From positions 7,912,001 through 7,976,000 of the forward strand of contig NZ_CP071839.1 in the NCBI RefSeq assembly GCF_017526105.1: a DNA stretch of 64,000 nt, read 5' to 3'. Both the position numbers and the translations under genes were made by a program. Below are positions 6,952 through 15,396 of the stretch, piece after piece (position 1 is the first letter of the stretch; each line of letters begins with the position of its first letter). The notes below the pieces were generated by a model. That model saw only the letters and a list, made by a program, of their open reading frames with translations. It made no database searches and had not been told where the DNA came from. This DNA comes from Streptomyces cyanogenus. GTDB taxonomy: Bacteria > Actinomycetota > Actinomycetes > Streptomycetales > Streptomycetaceae.

Positions 6952-9207
6952 TCAGCGCTGTCGGCCGGGACCGGACCGGGTGCCGTCCCGGTGGAGCTCC
7001 AGGGCCACGGGAGCAGCGGTGAACACGGAGGAGTACGTGCCGACGGCGAGGCCGGTGAGGAGGGCCAGGGCGAAGTCGGTGAGGGAGGATCCGCCGAGCA
7101 CGGCGAGGGCGGTGAGGATGAAGGCGGCGCCCATGCCGGTGTTCACGGTGCGGGGCAGCGTCTGCAGGACCGCCTGGCCGGCGAGACCGGGCAGCGGTGC
7201 CCGGGGGTCTTTGCGGGCCAGTTCCCTGACGCGGTCGAAGAGGACCACGGAGTCGTTGACCGAGTAACCGATGACGGTGAGCAGGGCCGCCAGGAACACC
7301 CCGTCGACGGGCTTGCCCAGCCAGACGAAGACGCCGACGAGGATCACCACGTCGTGGACGAGGGCGGCGACGGCGGCAGTGCCGAACACCCAGCGGAAGC
7401 GGGCCACGAGGTAGAGCAACTGGGCGCCGAGGGCCACGGCGAGCGCGACCACGGCTCCCCGGCGCAGCTCCTCGCCGAGGCTGGGACCGATCAGTTCGTC
7501 ACGGACCTTGTCCGCCCGGCCGACGAGGTCGCGCACCGTGCCGGTGACCTCGGCCTCCTGGGCGTTGGTCAGCGGCTCCGTGCGCACGGTCAGACCGGTG
7601 CCGCCGGAGGACTGCACGACGGCACGGGGGAATCCGGCGTCGGCGAGGGCGGTGCGGAGCCGGTCGGGGTCGACGGGAGTGCTGGTGGCGTACTCGACGA
7701 GACGGCCCCCGGTGAACTCGACGCCCAGGTCCACGCCGCGCACCGCGATGCCCGAGCCGGCCAGGACGAGCACGGCGGCGGACATGGCCAGCCAGCGGCG
7801 CGGCCGGCGCATCAGCCTGGGGGTGCGGCGGGTGAGACGGTCGCGGACCGGGCCCGCGGTCGCTATGCCGGTCAGGTGCGGATGGCGCCGTACGGAGGGA
7901 CGGCTCGCGGTGAACTCCGCGAGCACACGGGTGATCACCAGAGCGCTGAACATGGAGGCGAGCACGCCGATGCCGAGGGTGACGCCGAAGCCGCGCACGG
8001 GCCCGGAGGCGAGGAGGAACAGCAGGGCGGCCGCGATCAGCGTGGTGATGTTGGAGTCGGCGATCGCGCTGAAGGCGTGGCGGAAACCGGCCGTCAACGC
8101 CGAGCGGGGACTGGGGCGCCGGCGGCTCGCGTACTCCTCGCGGGCCCGTTCGAAGACCAGCACGTTGGCGTCCACGGCCATCCCGATCGCCAGGACGAAA
8201 CCGGCCAGACCCGGCAGGGTCAGGGTGGCGCCGAGCGCGGCCAGGACGGCGTACGAGATCAGGCCGTAGGCGAGGAGTGCCACGGCGGCCAGGAAGCCCA
8301 TCAGCCGGTAGACGACGATGACGAACAGCGCGGTCAGCGCGGTCCCGATGGCTGCGGCCCAGGCGCTCGCGGTGATGGCGTGCGTGCCCAGGGTCGCCCC
8401 GACCGTGCGCTGCTCGACGGTCTCGACGGGCACGGGGAGGGCGCCGCCGTTGACGAGCAGGGACAGCTCGCGGGCCTCCTCCGGGCCGAAGGAGCCGGTG
8501 ATCCGGGTGGCGCCGTCGCGGATGCCGGTCCGGCAGACGACGGACGGGTCGATCTGCGGTGCGGAGACGACCTTGTCGTCGAGGACGATGGCGACCCGTC
8601 GTGCCGGGTCGCCGGCCGGGTGACAGGCGGCCTCGCCGGTCAGCCGGGCCCAGCCGTCGCGGCCGGGGCCCTCGAAGTCGACGGTGACGTGCCAGCCGGC
8701 GCCGCCGTGCTGGTCGAACCGGGCGGCGGCCCCCTTGACGTGCTCTCCGGTCAGGGCCGCCGTGCCGAGGCGCAGCGGCAGGCCGGACTCGTCGGGAAGG
8801 ACGCGTTCCGGGGACCGCTTCGGCAGCGGGCGCGAGGTGCCGTCGGAGCCGTCGGCGGCGCCGAGCACCGGATGGAAGGTCAGCTGCGCCGTACGGCCAA
8901 GGACGTCGGCGGCCTTCTTCGGGTCCTGCACACCGGGCAGGTCGACGATGATCCTCCGCTCGCCGGACCGGACGAGGGTGGGTTCGGCGACGCCGAGCGC
9001 GTCGATCCGGCCGCGCAGCACCTCCAGGGTGCGGTCGGTCGCCTCGCTGTCGGTATCGGCGGTGGGAGTGGAGCGGGTCTCCAGGACGATCTGCGTACCA
9101 CCGCGCAGGTCCAGTCCGAGGCGGACCGGCACGGTGACGGCGACGTACAGGGACACGGAGATCACGGCGAGGGCGAGCAGTGCCCTCACGCGCAGGGAAC
9201 GGTTCAA
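6952..9207 (-). CDS. secDF: Fused protein-export protein SecDF
   Basis: 751 residues carrying SecD then SecF in one chain. The SecD half has the signal-anchor near residues 8-28, LGLDLRGGTQIVLET (D1 signature), the periplasmic P1 domain, and a membrane block with FVLAIGMAVDANVLVFER. The SecF half starts at about residue 445, with GVDLGVEFTGGRLVEY and TVIGYSVNDSVVLFDRVRE. SecDF uses the proton gradient to pull exported polypeptides out of the Sec channel. Streptomyces normally has separate secD and secF beside relA; a second, fused copy, as here, is a known paralogue type. It follows a small exported-protein gene on the same strand and ends at a hairpin. Confidence 0.94.
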   Translation of the reverse strand: MNRSLRVRALLALAVISVSLYVAVTVPVRLGLDLRGGTQIVLETRSTPTADTDSEATDRTLEVLRGRIDALGVAEPTLVRSGERRIIVDLPGVQDPKKAADVLGRTAQLTFHPVLGAADGSDGTSRPLPKRSPERVLPDESGLPLRLGTAALTGEHVKGAAARFDQHGGAGWHVTVDFEGPGRDGWARLTGEAACHPAGDPARRVAIVLDDKVVSAPQIDPSVVCRTGIRDGATRITGSFGPEEARELSLLVNGGALPVPVETVEQRTVGATLGTHAITASAWAAAIGTALTALFVIVVYRLMGFLAAVALLAYGLISYAVLAALGATLTLPGLAGFVLAIGMAVDANVLVFERAREEYASRRRPSPRSALTAGFRHAFSAIADSNITTLIAAALLFLLASGPVRGFGVTLGIGVLASMFSALVITRVLAEFTASRPSVRRHPHLTGIATAGPVRDRLTRRTPRLMRRPRRWLAMSAAVLVLAGSGIAVRGVDLGVEFTGGRLVEYATSTPVDPDRLRTALADAGFPRAVVQSSGGTGLTVRTEPLTNAQEAEVTGTVRDLVGRADKVRDELIGPSLGEELRRGAVVALAVALGAQLLYLVARFRWVFGTAAVAALVHDVVILVGVFVWLGKPVDGVFLAALLTVIGYSVNDSVVLFDRVRELARKDPRAPLPGLAGQAVLQTLPRTVNTGMGAAFILTALAVLGGSSLTDFALALLTGLAVGTYSSVFTAAPVALELHRDGTRSGPGRQR

Positions 9208-9285
9208 CGCGGGCCTCCGGCAGGCGCACCACGGCTGGCGCGGGCGCCGTCGGGTGCTGTCGGGGAGAGGGAAAGGGGGGGAGTG

Positions 9286-9696
9286 TCAGGTGCCGGAGGC
9301 CGCAGGGGGTGCCCGGTCCCGGTCATGGGGTGCCCGAGGCCGGGAGGAGGGGACGTGGTCGCTCGGCCCTGGGAACCACGCAGCGCCGCCCGGGGTGACG
9401 GTCGTACCGTCGACGCACGTGGCGAGAGGGCCGCGCGGAGCGGCATGCTCGCGGTGCGGCTCCTGGCGCATCGCCGCCCGGACGGTGCAGGCGGTGTCGC
9501 ACGCTGCGTCGGCGTGCGGTCTGGTGTCCCGGTGGTGGACCGCCGCTGCCACCGGGTGGGCCGCCGGTCCGCCCGCCGGTGCGGGCCCGGCGACACCGAG
9601 TGCGGCCAGCAGCGTCAGGACGACGGCCGCCAGTACCGCTGTGGCGGGAGGCCGGGCGCCGCCCGTGCCGGGGGCGGAGCGCGCAGCGTGGTGCAT
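9286..9696 (-). CDS. Small exported or membrane-anchored hypothetical protein
   Basis: 136 residues, family not recognised. A hydrophobic segment at about residues 18-42 (ATAVLAAVVLTLLAALGVAG) follows a basic start and looks like a signal peptide or anchor. The rest is His/Pro/Ala-rich with three Cys and a low-complexity C-terminal tail. ATG 9696 has AGAGGGGGCG just upstream. It is about 80 bases before secDF on the same strand, so the two may be co-expressed. No other reading frame here is better supported, but the low complexity leaves some doubt that it is a real gene. Confidence 0.55.
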   Translation of the reverse strand: MHHAARSAPGTGGARPPATAVLAAVVLTLLAALGVAGPAPAGGPAAHPVAAAVHHRDTRPHADAACDTACTVRAAMRQEPHREHAAPRGPLATCVDGTTVTPGGAAWFPGPSDHVPSSRPRAPHDRDRAPPAASGT

Positions 9697-9752
9697 GCGC
9701 CGCCCCCTCTCGTCGTGGTGTGCGGGTTACCGGGCGGAGGCCGGCCGGGAGG

Positions 9753-10436
9753 TCAGGGTTCGATCAGACCGACGCGGATGGCGTAGCGGGTGAGTTCCAG
9801 GCGGTCCCGCAGGCCCAGCTTCTGCAGCAGGTTGGCGCGGTGCCGCTGGACCGTCTTGACGCTGATGAACAGCAGCTCGGCGATCTCCTTGGAGGAGTGC
9901 CCCTCGGCCACCAGTTTGAGAACCTCCTCCTCGCGGGGAGTGAGGATCTGGTCGGGGGTCTCCTCGCCGTGGCGGGCCCGGTCGAGGTAGTTGCGGATCA
10001 GAGCGGTGACCGCGCCGGGATACAGGAAGGGCTCGTCCCGCATCGCCGCCCGGCAGGCGGCGACCAGGTCCCGGTCGGCGACGGACTTCAGCACGTACCC
10101 GCTGGCCCCGGCCTTCAGGGCCTGGAAGAAGTACTGCTCGTTGTCGTGCATGGTGAGCATCAGAATCCGCAGCCCGGGCTTCAGGGACGCCAGTTCGCGG
10201 GCGGCCTGCAGGCCGGTCATGCGGGGCATGGCGATGTCGAGCACGGCCAGGTCGACGTCGTGCGTGCGGGCCAGCTCGACGGCCTCGGCGCCGTCACCGG
10301 CCTCCGCGACCACCGTGAGGTCCGGTTCCTGGTCGAGGATGAGCCGCACACCCCGGCGCACCAGCGCGTGGTCGTCGGCGAGCAGGATGCGGATCGTGCT
10401 CGTCCCGGTCCGGGCAGGCGTGGTCGTGTCGGGCAT
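9753..10436 (-). CDS. NarL/FixJ-family (LuxR-type) response regulator
   Basis: 227 residues. The receiver domain (about 15-130) has LLADDHALVRRG and phosphoacceptor Asp67 in AVLDIAMPRMTG. A LuxR-type helix-turn-helix (about 160-220) has LTPREEEVLKLVAEGHSSKEIAELLFISVKTVQRH. The start is ATG 10436; the kinase gene stop is two bases upstream, so they are one operon. The architecture matches DevR/DosR-like regulators, and the divergent genes include an Rv1733c-like protein, a family under DosR in Mycobacterium tuberculosis; a similar stress or hypoxia role is inferred, not shown. Confidence 0.92.
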   Translation of the reverse strand: MPDTTTPARTGTSTIRILLADDHALVRRGVRLILDQEPDLTVVAEAGDGAEAVELARTHDVDLAVLDIAMPRMTGLQAARELASLKPGLRILMLTMHDNEQYFFQALKAGASGYVLKSVADRDLVAACRAAMRDEPFLYPGAVTALIRNYLDRARHGEETPDQILTPREEEVLKLVAEGHSSKEIAELLFISVKTVQRHRANLLQKLGLRDRLELTRYAIRVGLIEP

Positions 10437-10438
10437 GG

Positions 10439-11401
10439 TCAGAGCTGCTTCCGGAGAACGGGTGCGGTGAGCTGGACCCGGGTGCCGGTGCGTGGGGCCG
10501 GGACGATCTCCAGGCTGCCCCCGACGAGCAGGGCCCGCTCCCGCATTCCGCGGATGCCGGCGCCTTCACGGGATGCCTGGATGCCGGAGCCGTCGTCGGT
10601 GACCGTCAGCACCACGCTGTCGCCGTTGTGGTGCAGCGCGATGGTGACCCGCTCGGCGTCCGCGTGGCGGGCGACGTTGGTCAGCGACTCCTGAGCGACG
10701 CGGTAGAGGACCAGTTCGGTCTCCGGCGCAAGCGCGGGCAGGTCGGCGTCGAAGCGGCGGGTGACCTGCAGCCCGGTGTGGGTGGCGAAGTCCTCGGTGA
10801 GCGAGGTCAGCGCGCTGACCAGACCCAGGTCGTCCAGCACACCGGGGCGCAGCCGTCGCACCAGGCGACGGACCTCGTCCAGGCTCGCCCGCGTGATCTC
10901 CTGCGCTTCGTGCAGGTCCTCGCGCAGCGGTGCCGGTGCGTGGTCCGCGGCGCGCTTGAGGCCCAGCAGGATCGCGGTCATGCTCTGGCCGACCTCGTCG
11001 TGCAGTTCCTGCGCGATGCGGCGGCGTTCGGCCTCCTGGGCCAGCAGTGCCCGGGCGCTGCTGGCGGCCCGCTCGTGTTCCAGCCGCTCCAGCATGGCGT
11101 TGAACGTGCGGATCACCTCGGCGACCTCGCCGCCGCCGGACGCGGGCAGGCGCTGGCCGGGGCGCAGCAGGTCGACGGTCCTCATCAGCTTCGTGAGCCG
11201 GTCCAGCGGGGCCAGGCCGAGCCGCAGCAGCACGGCGTTGGCGACCAGCATCACGGCCAGACCGCCGACCAGGATGACCGCCTCGGTGAGCACCACCGGC
11301 ACTGACACGGTCACCGGGGCCCACAGCAGCAGCGCCGTGGCCGTGCCCAGCACCACGGCGTTCAGGGCGAAGATCCGCCAGAACAACGACACCCGCTCCA
11401 C
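10439..11401 (-). CDS. NarL-type sensor histidine kinase
   Basis: 320 residues if started at GTG 11401, which has GGGAGGAGGGGAGGC directly upstream; GTG 11392 is also possible. Two hydrophobic helices (about 8-28 and 34-58) flank a very short outer loop, followed by a HAMP domain and coiled coil, then a HisKA_3 domain with His134 in AQELHDEVGQSM. The HATPase part has ESLTNVARHADAERV, VTDDGSGI and GIRGMRERALLVGG. Unlike DevS/DosT it has no GAF haem domains, so any redox sensing would need another mechanism. It is divergent from the TraR/DksA genes. Confidence 0.9.
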   Translation of the reverse strand: MERVSLFWRIFALNAVVLGTATALLLWAPVTVSVPVVLTEAVILVGGLAVMLVANAVLLRLGLAPLDRLTKLMRTVDLLRPGQRLPASGGGEVAEVIRTFNAMLERLEHERAASSARALLAQEAERRRIAQELHDEVGQSMTAILLGLKRAADHAPAPLREDLHEAQEITRASLDEVRRLVRRLRPGVLDDLGLVSALTSLTEDFATHTGLQVTRRFDADLPALAPETELVLYRVAQESLTNVARHADAERVTIALHHNGDSVVLTVTDDGSGIQASREGAGIRGMRERALLVGGSLEIVPAPRTGTRVQLTAPVLRKQL

Positions 11402-11526
11402 GCCTCCCCTCCTCCCGCCTCGCTTCACCTCCACTGTCGGGCATCGCGCCGCCCCACCGCGTCCACGCTGCCGGACCGCCCGAGTGGGCCTCCCGCCAGC
11501 CTCCCCCCGTCCCGGGCAGCCCGTCG

Positions 11527-11544
11527 ATGGGACCCGGAGCCCAT
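11527..11544. promoter_or_regulatory. Imperfect palindrome in the kinase-TraR/DksA divergent region
   Basis: ATGGGACCCGGAGCCCAT pairs ATGGG..CCGG..CCCAT across its centre. It lies in the 359-bp gap (11402-11760) between the divergent kinase and TraR/DksA genes and could be an operator for the NarL-type regulator. TTGACG follows at 11545 but no matching -10 is seen at normal spacing. Nothing else is visible in the gap. Confidence 0.4.
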
Positions 11545-11760
11545 TTGACGGGGCGCGCAGCACCCACGGCGCGTACGGATGGATCCCGCGCCCCGGCGCA
11601 TATGGGGCCCGCGCCCGATGGGTATCCGCCGCCGGCCCGGCCAGGGTGGAAGCCATCACGCCGGCCGGCGGGCGGCCCCGAAACGCCGCCCGGCCTCTTG
11701 TCGGCGTGACGGGCGCGCCCCGCGCCCGCCTGCCGTACGCCGCCGAGAAAGGGACCGACC

Positions 11761-12072
11761 ATGTCGCTCGACATCACCCGGACAGCGCCCCACCCGGACG
11801 AGGCACGCCGGCGCCTGGAACACGCCCGCACCTCCCGGCTGGCCCAGCTGCGGGCCCTCACCGAGGGCGTGCAGAGCGCGGACGACCACCTGCTCGCCGA
11901 GCAGAAGACCGCGATGGAGCGGGTCGTCGAAGAGATCGAGGAAGCCTTCGCCCGCATCGACGCCGGCACCTACGGCACCTGCCTGGCCTGCGCCAGACCC
12001 ATCCCCGCGGAACGGCTGGAGATCCTCCCCTACACCCGCCACTGCGTCACCTGCCGGCGCCGCACCGCCTGA
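11761..12072 (+). CDS. TraR/DksA-type zinc-finger protein (first of two)
   Basis: 103 residues. A charged helical N-terminal half, predicted as a helical hairpin, precedes a C4 zinc finger with Cys74, Cys77, Cys95 and Cys98 (CLAC ... CVTC). TraR/DksA-family proteins enter the RNA polymerase secondary channel and change promoter behaviour, often with ppGpp; small actinobacterial members are mostly uncharacterised. ATG 11761 has AAAGGGA upstream. It is followed 46 bases later by a second, diverged paralogue, suggesting local duplication. Confidence 0.85.
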   Translation: MSLDITRTAPHPDEARRRLEHARTSRLAQLRALTEGVQSADDHLLAEQKTAMERVVEEIEEAFARIDAGTYGTCLACARPIPAERLEILPYTRHCVTCRRRTA

Positions 12073-12118
12073 CCACCGCCCGCACCGACCTCCTACGCCC
12101 TGCCCTCAGAGGGGTGAA

Positions 12119-12493
12119 GTGGTGAACCACCAGACCATCGGCCAGGGCCGCACACACCTGTCGGCCGAGGACCTCGCCGCACTGCGCGAGAGCCTCCACG
12201 AGCAGCGCCTGTTCCGCCGGGAGCAACTCCTGCAGCTCACCGGACCGGTCACCTCCCGCGTCGAGCACCGGCTCCAGCGGCAGGCGCCCGCGCAGATCGA
12301 GGTCCAGGTCAAACTCGCGGCCACGGCCCGCATGGTCCTCACCGACATCGAGGCAGCCCTGACCCGTATGGACGACGGGTCCTACGGCAGCTGCGAGCTG
12401 TGCCGCCGCCCCGTCGAACGGGAACGGCTGGAGATCGTCCCACAGGCCCGCTACTGCGCCCGCTGCCAGCAGTGCAGGGAGGCGGTCCCCTGA
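12119..12493 (+). CDS. TraR/DksA-type zinc-finger protein (second of two)
   Basis: 124 residues from GTG 12119 (GTG 12122 is equally possible); GAGGGG lies a few bases upstream. The predicted helical hairpin is followed by the zinc finger Cys92, Cys95, Cys113, Cys116 (CELC ... CARC), with an extra Cys119. The part DGSYGSCELCRRPVERERLE aligns with its upstream neighbour's AGTYGTCLACARPIPAERLE, so the pair probably arose by duplication, but the N-terminal half differs and is longer. The target is probably RNA polymerase, by family analogy. Confidence 0.85.
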   Translation: MVNHQTIGQGRTHLSAEDLAALRESLHEQRLFRREQLLQLTGPVTSRVEHRLQRQAPAQIEVQVKLAATARMVLTDIEAALTRMDDGSYGSCELCRRPVERERLEIVPQARYCARCQQCREAVP

Positions 12494-12626
12494 CCGGCAG
12501 CCGCCACGCGGGTACCACCGCTGCCCGGCACAGGACCGCGCTCCCTGGTCAGGCCTGATCCGGATCGGAACGGAAGACCCTCCCGCCCCATTCGGCACCC
12601 CGCGTCCACCGCCGGAAGGAGGCCAC

Positions 12627-13244
12627 ATGCCCGGCCGCACACCCCCGCCGCCTCCGCAGGAGCTGCCCCGGGTCGTGGCCTGGCGCCTGCGGCGCAATCC
12701 CCTGCGGCGCCGCAGCGACCTGGTGCAGGCCTGGCTCGGCCTCGGGCTGCTCCTGGCCGCGCTCGCCGTCACTCCCGTCGCGACGGTTCTGGTCGGCGAC
12801 GCCGCGCACCGGCACTACACCCGCATCGCCGTGCGCCAGGCCGACACGCGCCACCACACGACCGCCACCCTCCTCCAGGACGCCCGGCAGCACCCCGAAC
12901 CCGGCTCCGTGGAAGCCAGGAAGACCCGCTACCCGACCCGGGTCCGCTTCGCCGACCCCGGCGGACACGTCCGCACCGCCACAACCGACGTGCCGCCCGC
13001 CCTGCGCAAGGGCAGCACGATCCGCGTCTGGGCCGACACCGACGGGAACATCACCGATCCGCCGCTGAGCCCCGGCCGGGTCCGCGACCGGGCCAAGGGT
13101 GCGGCCGTCATCGCCGCCCTCGGCGTCCAGGCCACCGCGGCCGCTGCCTACGCCACCGCCGCACGCGTCATCCAGCGCCGCAACGTCGCCGCATGGGACG
13201 CCGCCTGGGCCGAAACGGCACCCCGCTGGACCACGTCGCCGTGA
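12627..13244 (+). CDS. Rv1733c-like membrane protein
   Basis: 205 residues. A Pro-rich basic N-terminus with RRNPLRRRSDLVQAW leads into a first membrane helix (about 36-58), an extracytoplasmic domain of about 90 residues, and a second helix (about 150-172). This N-terminal 'RNPL-RRSD' plus two-helix layout is that of the Rv1733c family; Rv1733c belongs to the DosR regulon in M. tuberculosis and its biochemical role is unknown. ATG 12627 has GGAAGGAGG upstream. It follows the TraR/DksA pair and sits opposite the NarL-type system, consistent with a stress-regulon cluster. Confidence 0.82.
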   Translation: MPGRTPPPPPQELPRVVAWRLRRNPLRRRSDLVQAWLGLGLLLAALAVTPVATVLVGDAAHRHYTRIAVRQADTRHHTTATLLQDARQHPEPGSVEARKTRYPTRVRFADPGGHVRTATTDVPPALRKGSTIRVWADTDGNITDPPLSPGRVRDRAKGAAVIAALGVQATAAAAYATAARVIQRRNVAAWDAAWAETAPRWTTSP

Positions 13245-13436
13245 CCCCCGGGCCGGAGTCGGTGCGCGTGGTCACCGCCCTGGCATGGCAGGCGCCGCAG
13301 CGGGCGGGCACCTACTTCCTGACCGCCCCGAGTCGATCCCGTGGACCGCTCGTGGAAGTCCCGGCGAGGGGAACCCGGCTCGACGGAACAGACCGTGACG
13401 ACCTCAGACGGGCGCGTCCGTCGGGCAAGGAACGTC

Positions 13437-14276
13437 ATGAGCACCTTGGACGATGCGATCGACCTCCACTTCATCGGCAACGCGACCGTCCTGCTGCGGT
13501 TCGGTGACCTCACCCTGCTGACGGACCCCAACTTCCTGCACCGTGGCGAGCGGGCGCACCTGGGCTACGGGCTGGTCAGCCGGAGGCTCACCGAGCCGGC
13601 CCTCGACGCGGCGGACCTGCCCCGCCTGGACGGCGTCGTCCTCTCCCACCTGCACGGTGATCACTGGGACCGCCGGGCCCGGCGGCACCTGGACCGCTCG
13701 GTACCGATCGTCACGACCCGGCACGCGGCGCGCCGTCTGCGTACCTGGCAGGGGTTCCGCCGGGCAGGAGGACTGCGTACCTGGGAGAGCTGCACACTCA
13801 GGCGCGGCGAGGCGCAGGTCCGTGTGACGGCGCTGCCCGGACGGCACGCTCTGCAGCCCCTCCTGTGCGGCATGCTGCCGCCGGTCATGGGCAGCATGCT
13901 GGAGTTCGGTCCTGTGGACCGGCCCCCGCGTCTGCGGCTCTACGTCTCCGGCGACACCCTGCTGTTCGACGGCCTGGAGGAGATCGCCCGGCGGTTCCCC
14001 GCCGCCGACCTGGCGGTGCTCCACCTGGGCGGCACTCGGCTGCCCGGCGGATTCGTGGTGACCATGGACGGCGCGCAGGGAGCCGAACTCGCCCGGCGTC
14101 TCGATCACCGGCGCGTCCTCCCGGTGCACTACGACGACTACACCGTCTTCCGCTCGCCGCTGCACGACTTCCTGACCGAGGCAGGCAGGCTGGGGCTCGA
14201 CGAGCGGATCCTGCACTGTCCCCGTGGAGAGCACGCTCGACTGGTCCCGGGCGGCGACCGCCCCACCGTCCGCTGA
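13437..14276 (+). CDS. Metallo-beta-lactamase-fold hydrolase (UlaG-like)
   Basis: 279 residues. The metal-binding motif HLHGDH is at residues 71-76, preceded by the typical strand FIGNATVLLRFGDLTLLTDP. A later YVSGDTLLFDG supplies the bridging Asp, and VLPVHYDDY the final His. This is the COG2220/UlaG-like branch, whose members hydrolyse lactones, phosphoesters or N-acyl phospholipids; the substrate is unknown. ATG 13437 has AAGGAACGTC upstream; an in-frame ATG at 13341 would add a basic non-family extension. It ends the putative stress cluster that starts at 11761. Confidence 0.88.
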   Translation: MSTLDDAIDLHFIGNATVLLRFGDLTLLTDPNFLHRGERAHLGYGLVSRRLTEPALDAADLPRLDGVVLSHLHGDHWDRRARRHLDRSVPIVTTRHAARRLRTWQGFRRAGGLRTWESCTLRRGEAQVRVTALPGRHALQPLLCGMLPPVMGSMLEFGPVDRPPRLRLYVSGDTLLFDGLEEIARRFPAADLAVLHLGGTRLPGGFVVTMDGAQGAELARRLDHRRVLPVHYDDYTVFRSPLHDFLTEAGRLGLDERILHCPRGEHARLVPGGDRPTVR

Positions 14277-14349
14277 CGGTCCTTCCCGCCGATCTCGGTG
14301 CCGCGCTCTGCCACGAGCTGCCAGGGCCGCGCGCCTGTGGCGGGCCCCC

Positions 14350-14391
14350 GGCCGACGGGTGCTGCGGTGCGCGGACCGGGTCCCGTCGGCC
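14350..14391. terminator. Stem-loop between convergent MBL-fold and PfpI genes
   Basis: A perfect 10-bp stem (14350-14359 GGCCGACGGG with 14382-14391) encloses a 22-base loop. It sits in the middle of the gap between two convergent genes and could serve both strands. Confidence 0.5.
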
Positions 14392-14532
14392 GCCCGGGGC
14401 CGGACATCCGGTCGAGGCGGAGGTGTCCACCCCCACAGGTGCCCGACCTTGCAGGTCGCGGCCGGCGAACGCCCGTGGTCCGCCGGCCGCCGGTGCCTCC
14501 GACGCGGCGCCGCCGGCCTCGGCCGGTGCCTC

Positions 14533-15228
14533 TCAGCCCAGGCGCTTCAGCAGTTCCTCGGCGACCGCTGCCGAGGACGCCGGGTTCTGGCCCGTGATCA
14601 GGTTGCGGTCGACCACGATGTGCGGTGCCCACGGTTCGCCCGCCCGCACGTCGAGGCCCGCCTCGGTCAGCCGGTCCTGGAGCAGCCACTTGGCCTGGCC
14701 GGCGAGGCCGCCCTGGGTCTCCTCCTCGTTGGTGAAGGCCGCCGCGCGGTAGCCGGCGAAGGCGTTGGTGCCGTCGGGCCGGACCGCGGCGAGCAGGGCG
14801 GCCGGACCGTGGCAGACCACGGCCAGCGGCTTGCCCGAGTCAAGGGCCGCCACCAGCAGCCGGCCCGACTCGGCGTCGACGGCCAGGTCCTCCATGGGGC
14901 CGTGGCCGCCCGGGTAGAACACGGCGGCGAACTCGTCGAGGTCCACCTCCTCCAGCTTCATCGGCGTGCGCAGCTCGGTCATCTCCTCCAGCGCACGGGC
15001 GACCTGTTCGGCGCCCTCCTGGCCGCCGTTGAACTCGGGCGCGAGGCTCGCCCGGTCGACCGGCGGCACCACACCGCCCGGCGTGGCGACGACGACCTCG
15101 TGTCCGGCGGCCTTGGCGGCGCGGTAGGGGACCACGGCCTCCTCGGCCCAGAAGCCGGTGGGGTGCGCGGTGCCGTCGGCGAGCGTCCAGTGCTCGGCGC
15201 CGGTCATCACGAACAGGATCTTCGACAT
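14533..15228 (-). CDS. DJ-1/PfpI (Hsp31-like) family protein
   Basis: 231 residues. The nucleophile elbow is VVCHGPAALL with Cys139 and His140, and the conserved acidic residue lies in FWAEEAVVPY near residue 30; FYPGGHGPMEDL gives the oxyanion-hole region. This residue set matches Hsp31/glyoxalase III-like members, which detoxify methylglyoxal or act in carbonyl stress. ATG 15228 has GAGAGACC upstream. It is transcribed away from a LysR-type regulator across a dyad-rich gap, so it is the probable regulated target. Confidence 0.88.
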   Translation of the reverse strand: MSKILFVMTGAEHWTLADGTAHPTGFWAEEAVVPYRAAKAAGHEVVVATPGGVVPPVDRASLAPEFNGGQEGAEQVARALEEMTELRTPMKLEEVDLDEFAAVFYPGGHGPMEDLAVDAESGRLLVAALDSGKPLAVVCHGPAALLAAVRPDGTNAFAGYRAAAFTNEEETQGGLAGQAKWLLQDRLTEAGLDVRAGEPWAPHIVVDRNLITGQNPASSAAVAEELLKRLG

Positions 15229-15307
15229 GGGGTCTCTCTTCCTAAAGGGTGGTCTGCGGAAAGAGCGGCTGCGGACCAAGAACTCCGTGAGGAAGACCGT
15301 AGGCCGC

Positions 15308-15367
15308 CGGACCCATAGGCATCCAATGAAGGATCGAATGGCTGACATAGGATCCCCTATGGGTCCG
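15308..15367. promoter_or_regulatory. Probable LysR-type operator between pfpI-like and lysR-like genes
   Basis: A perfect 12-bp inverted repeat, CGGACCCATAGG at 15308-15319 and CCTATGGGTCCG at 15356-15367, brackets a 36-base core. The core holds two smaller dyads, ATCC-N6-GGAT and TAGG-ATCC-CCTA. LysR tetramers typically bind such paired sites in the divergent gap beside their own gene. Confidence 0.65.
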
Positions 15368-15396
15368 CGGGAATACCGGCCGGTGATACTCGGTGC

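Noticed and set aside
6859..9786. 975-codon plus-strand open frame
   Set aside because: It is antisense to secDF, Gly/Asp-rich low complexity without family features; a GC-bias shadow.
11545..11580. TTGACG ... TACGGAT promoter before the TraR/DksA genes
   Set aside because: The spacing of about 23 bases is too long for a normal sigma-70-type promoter.
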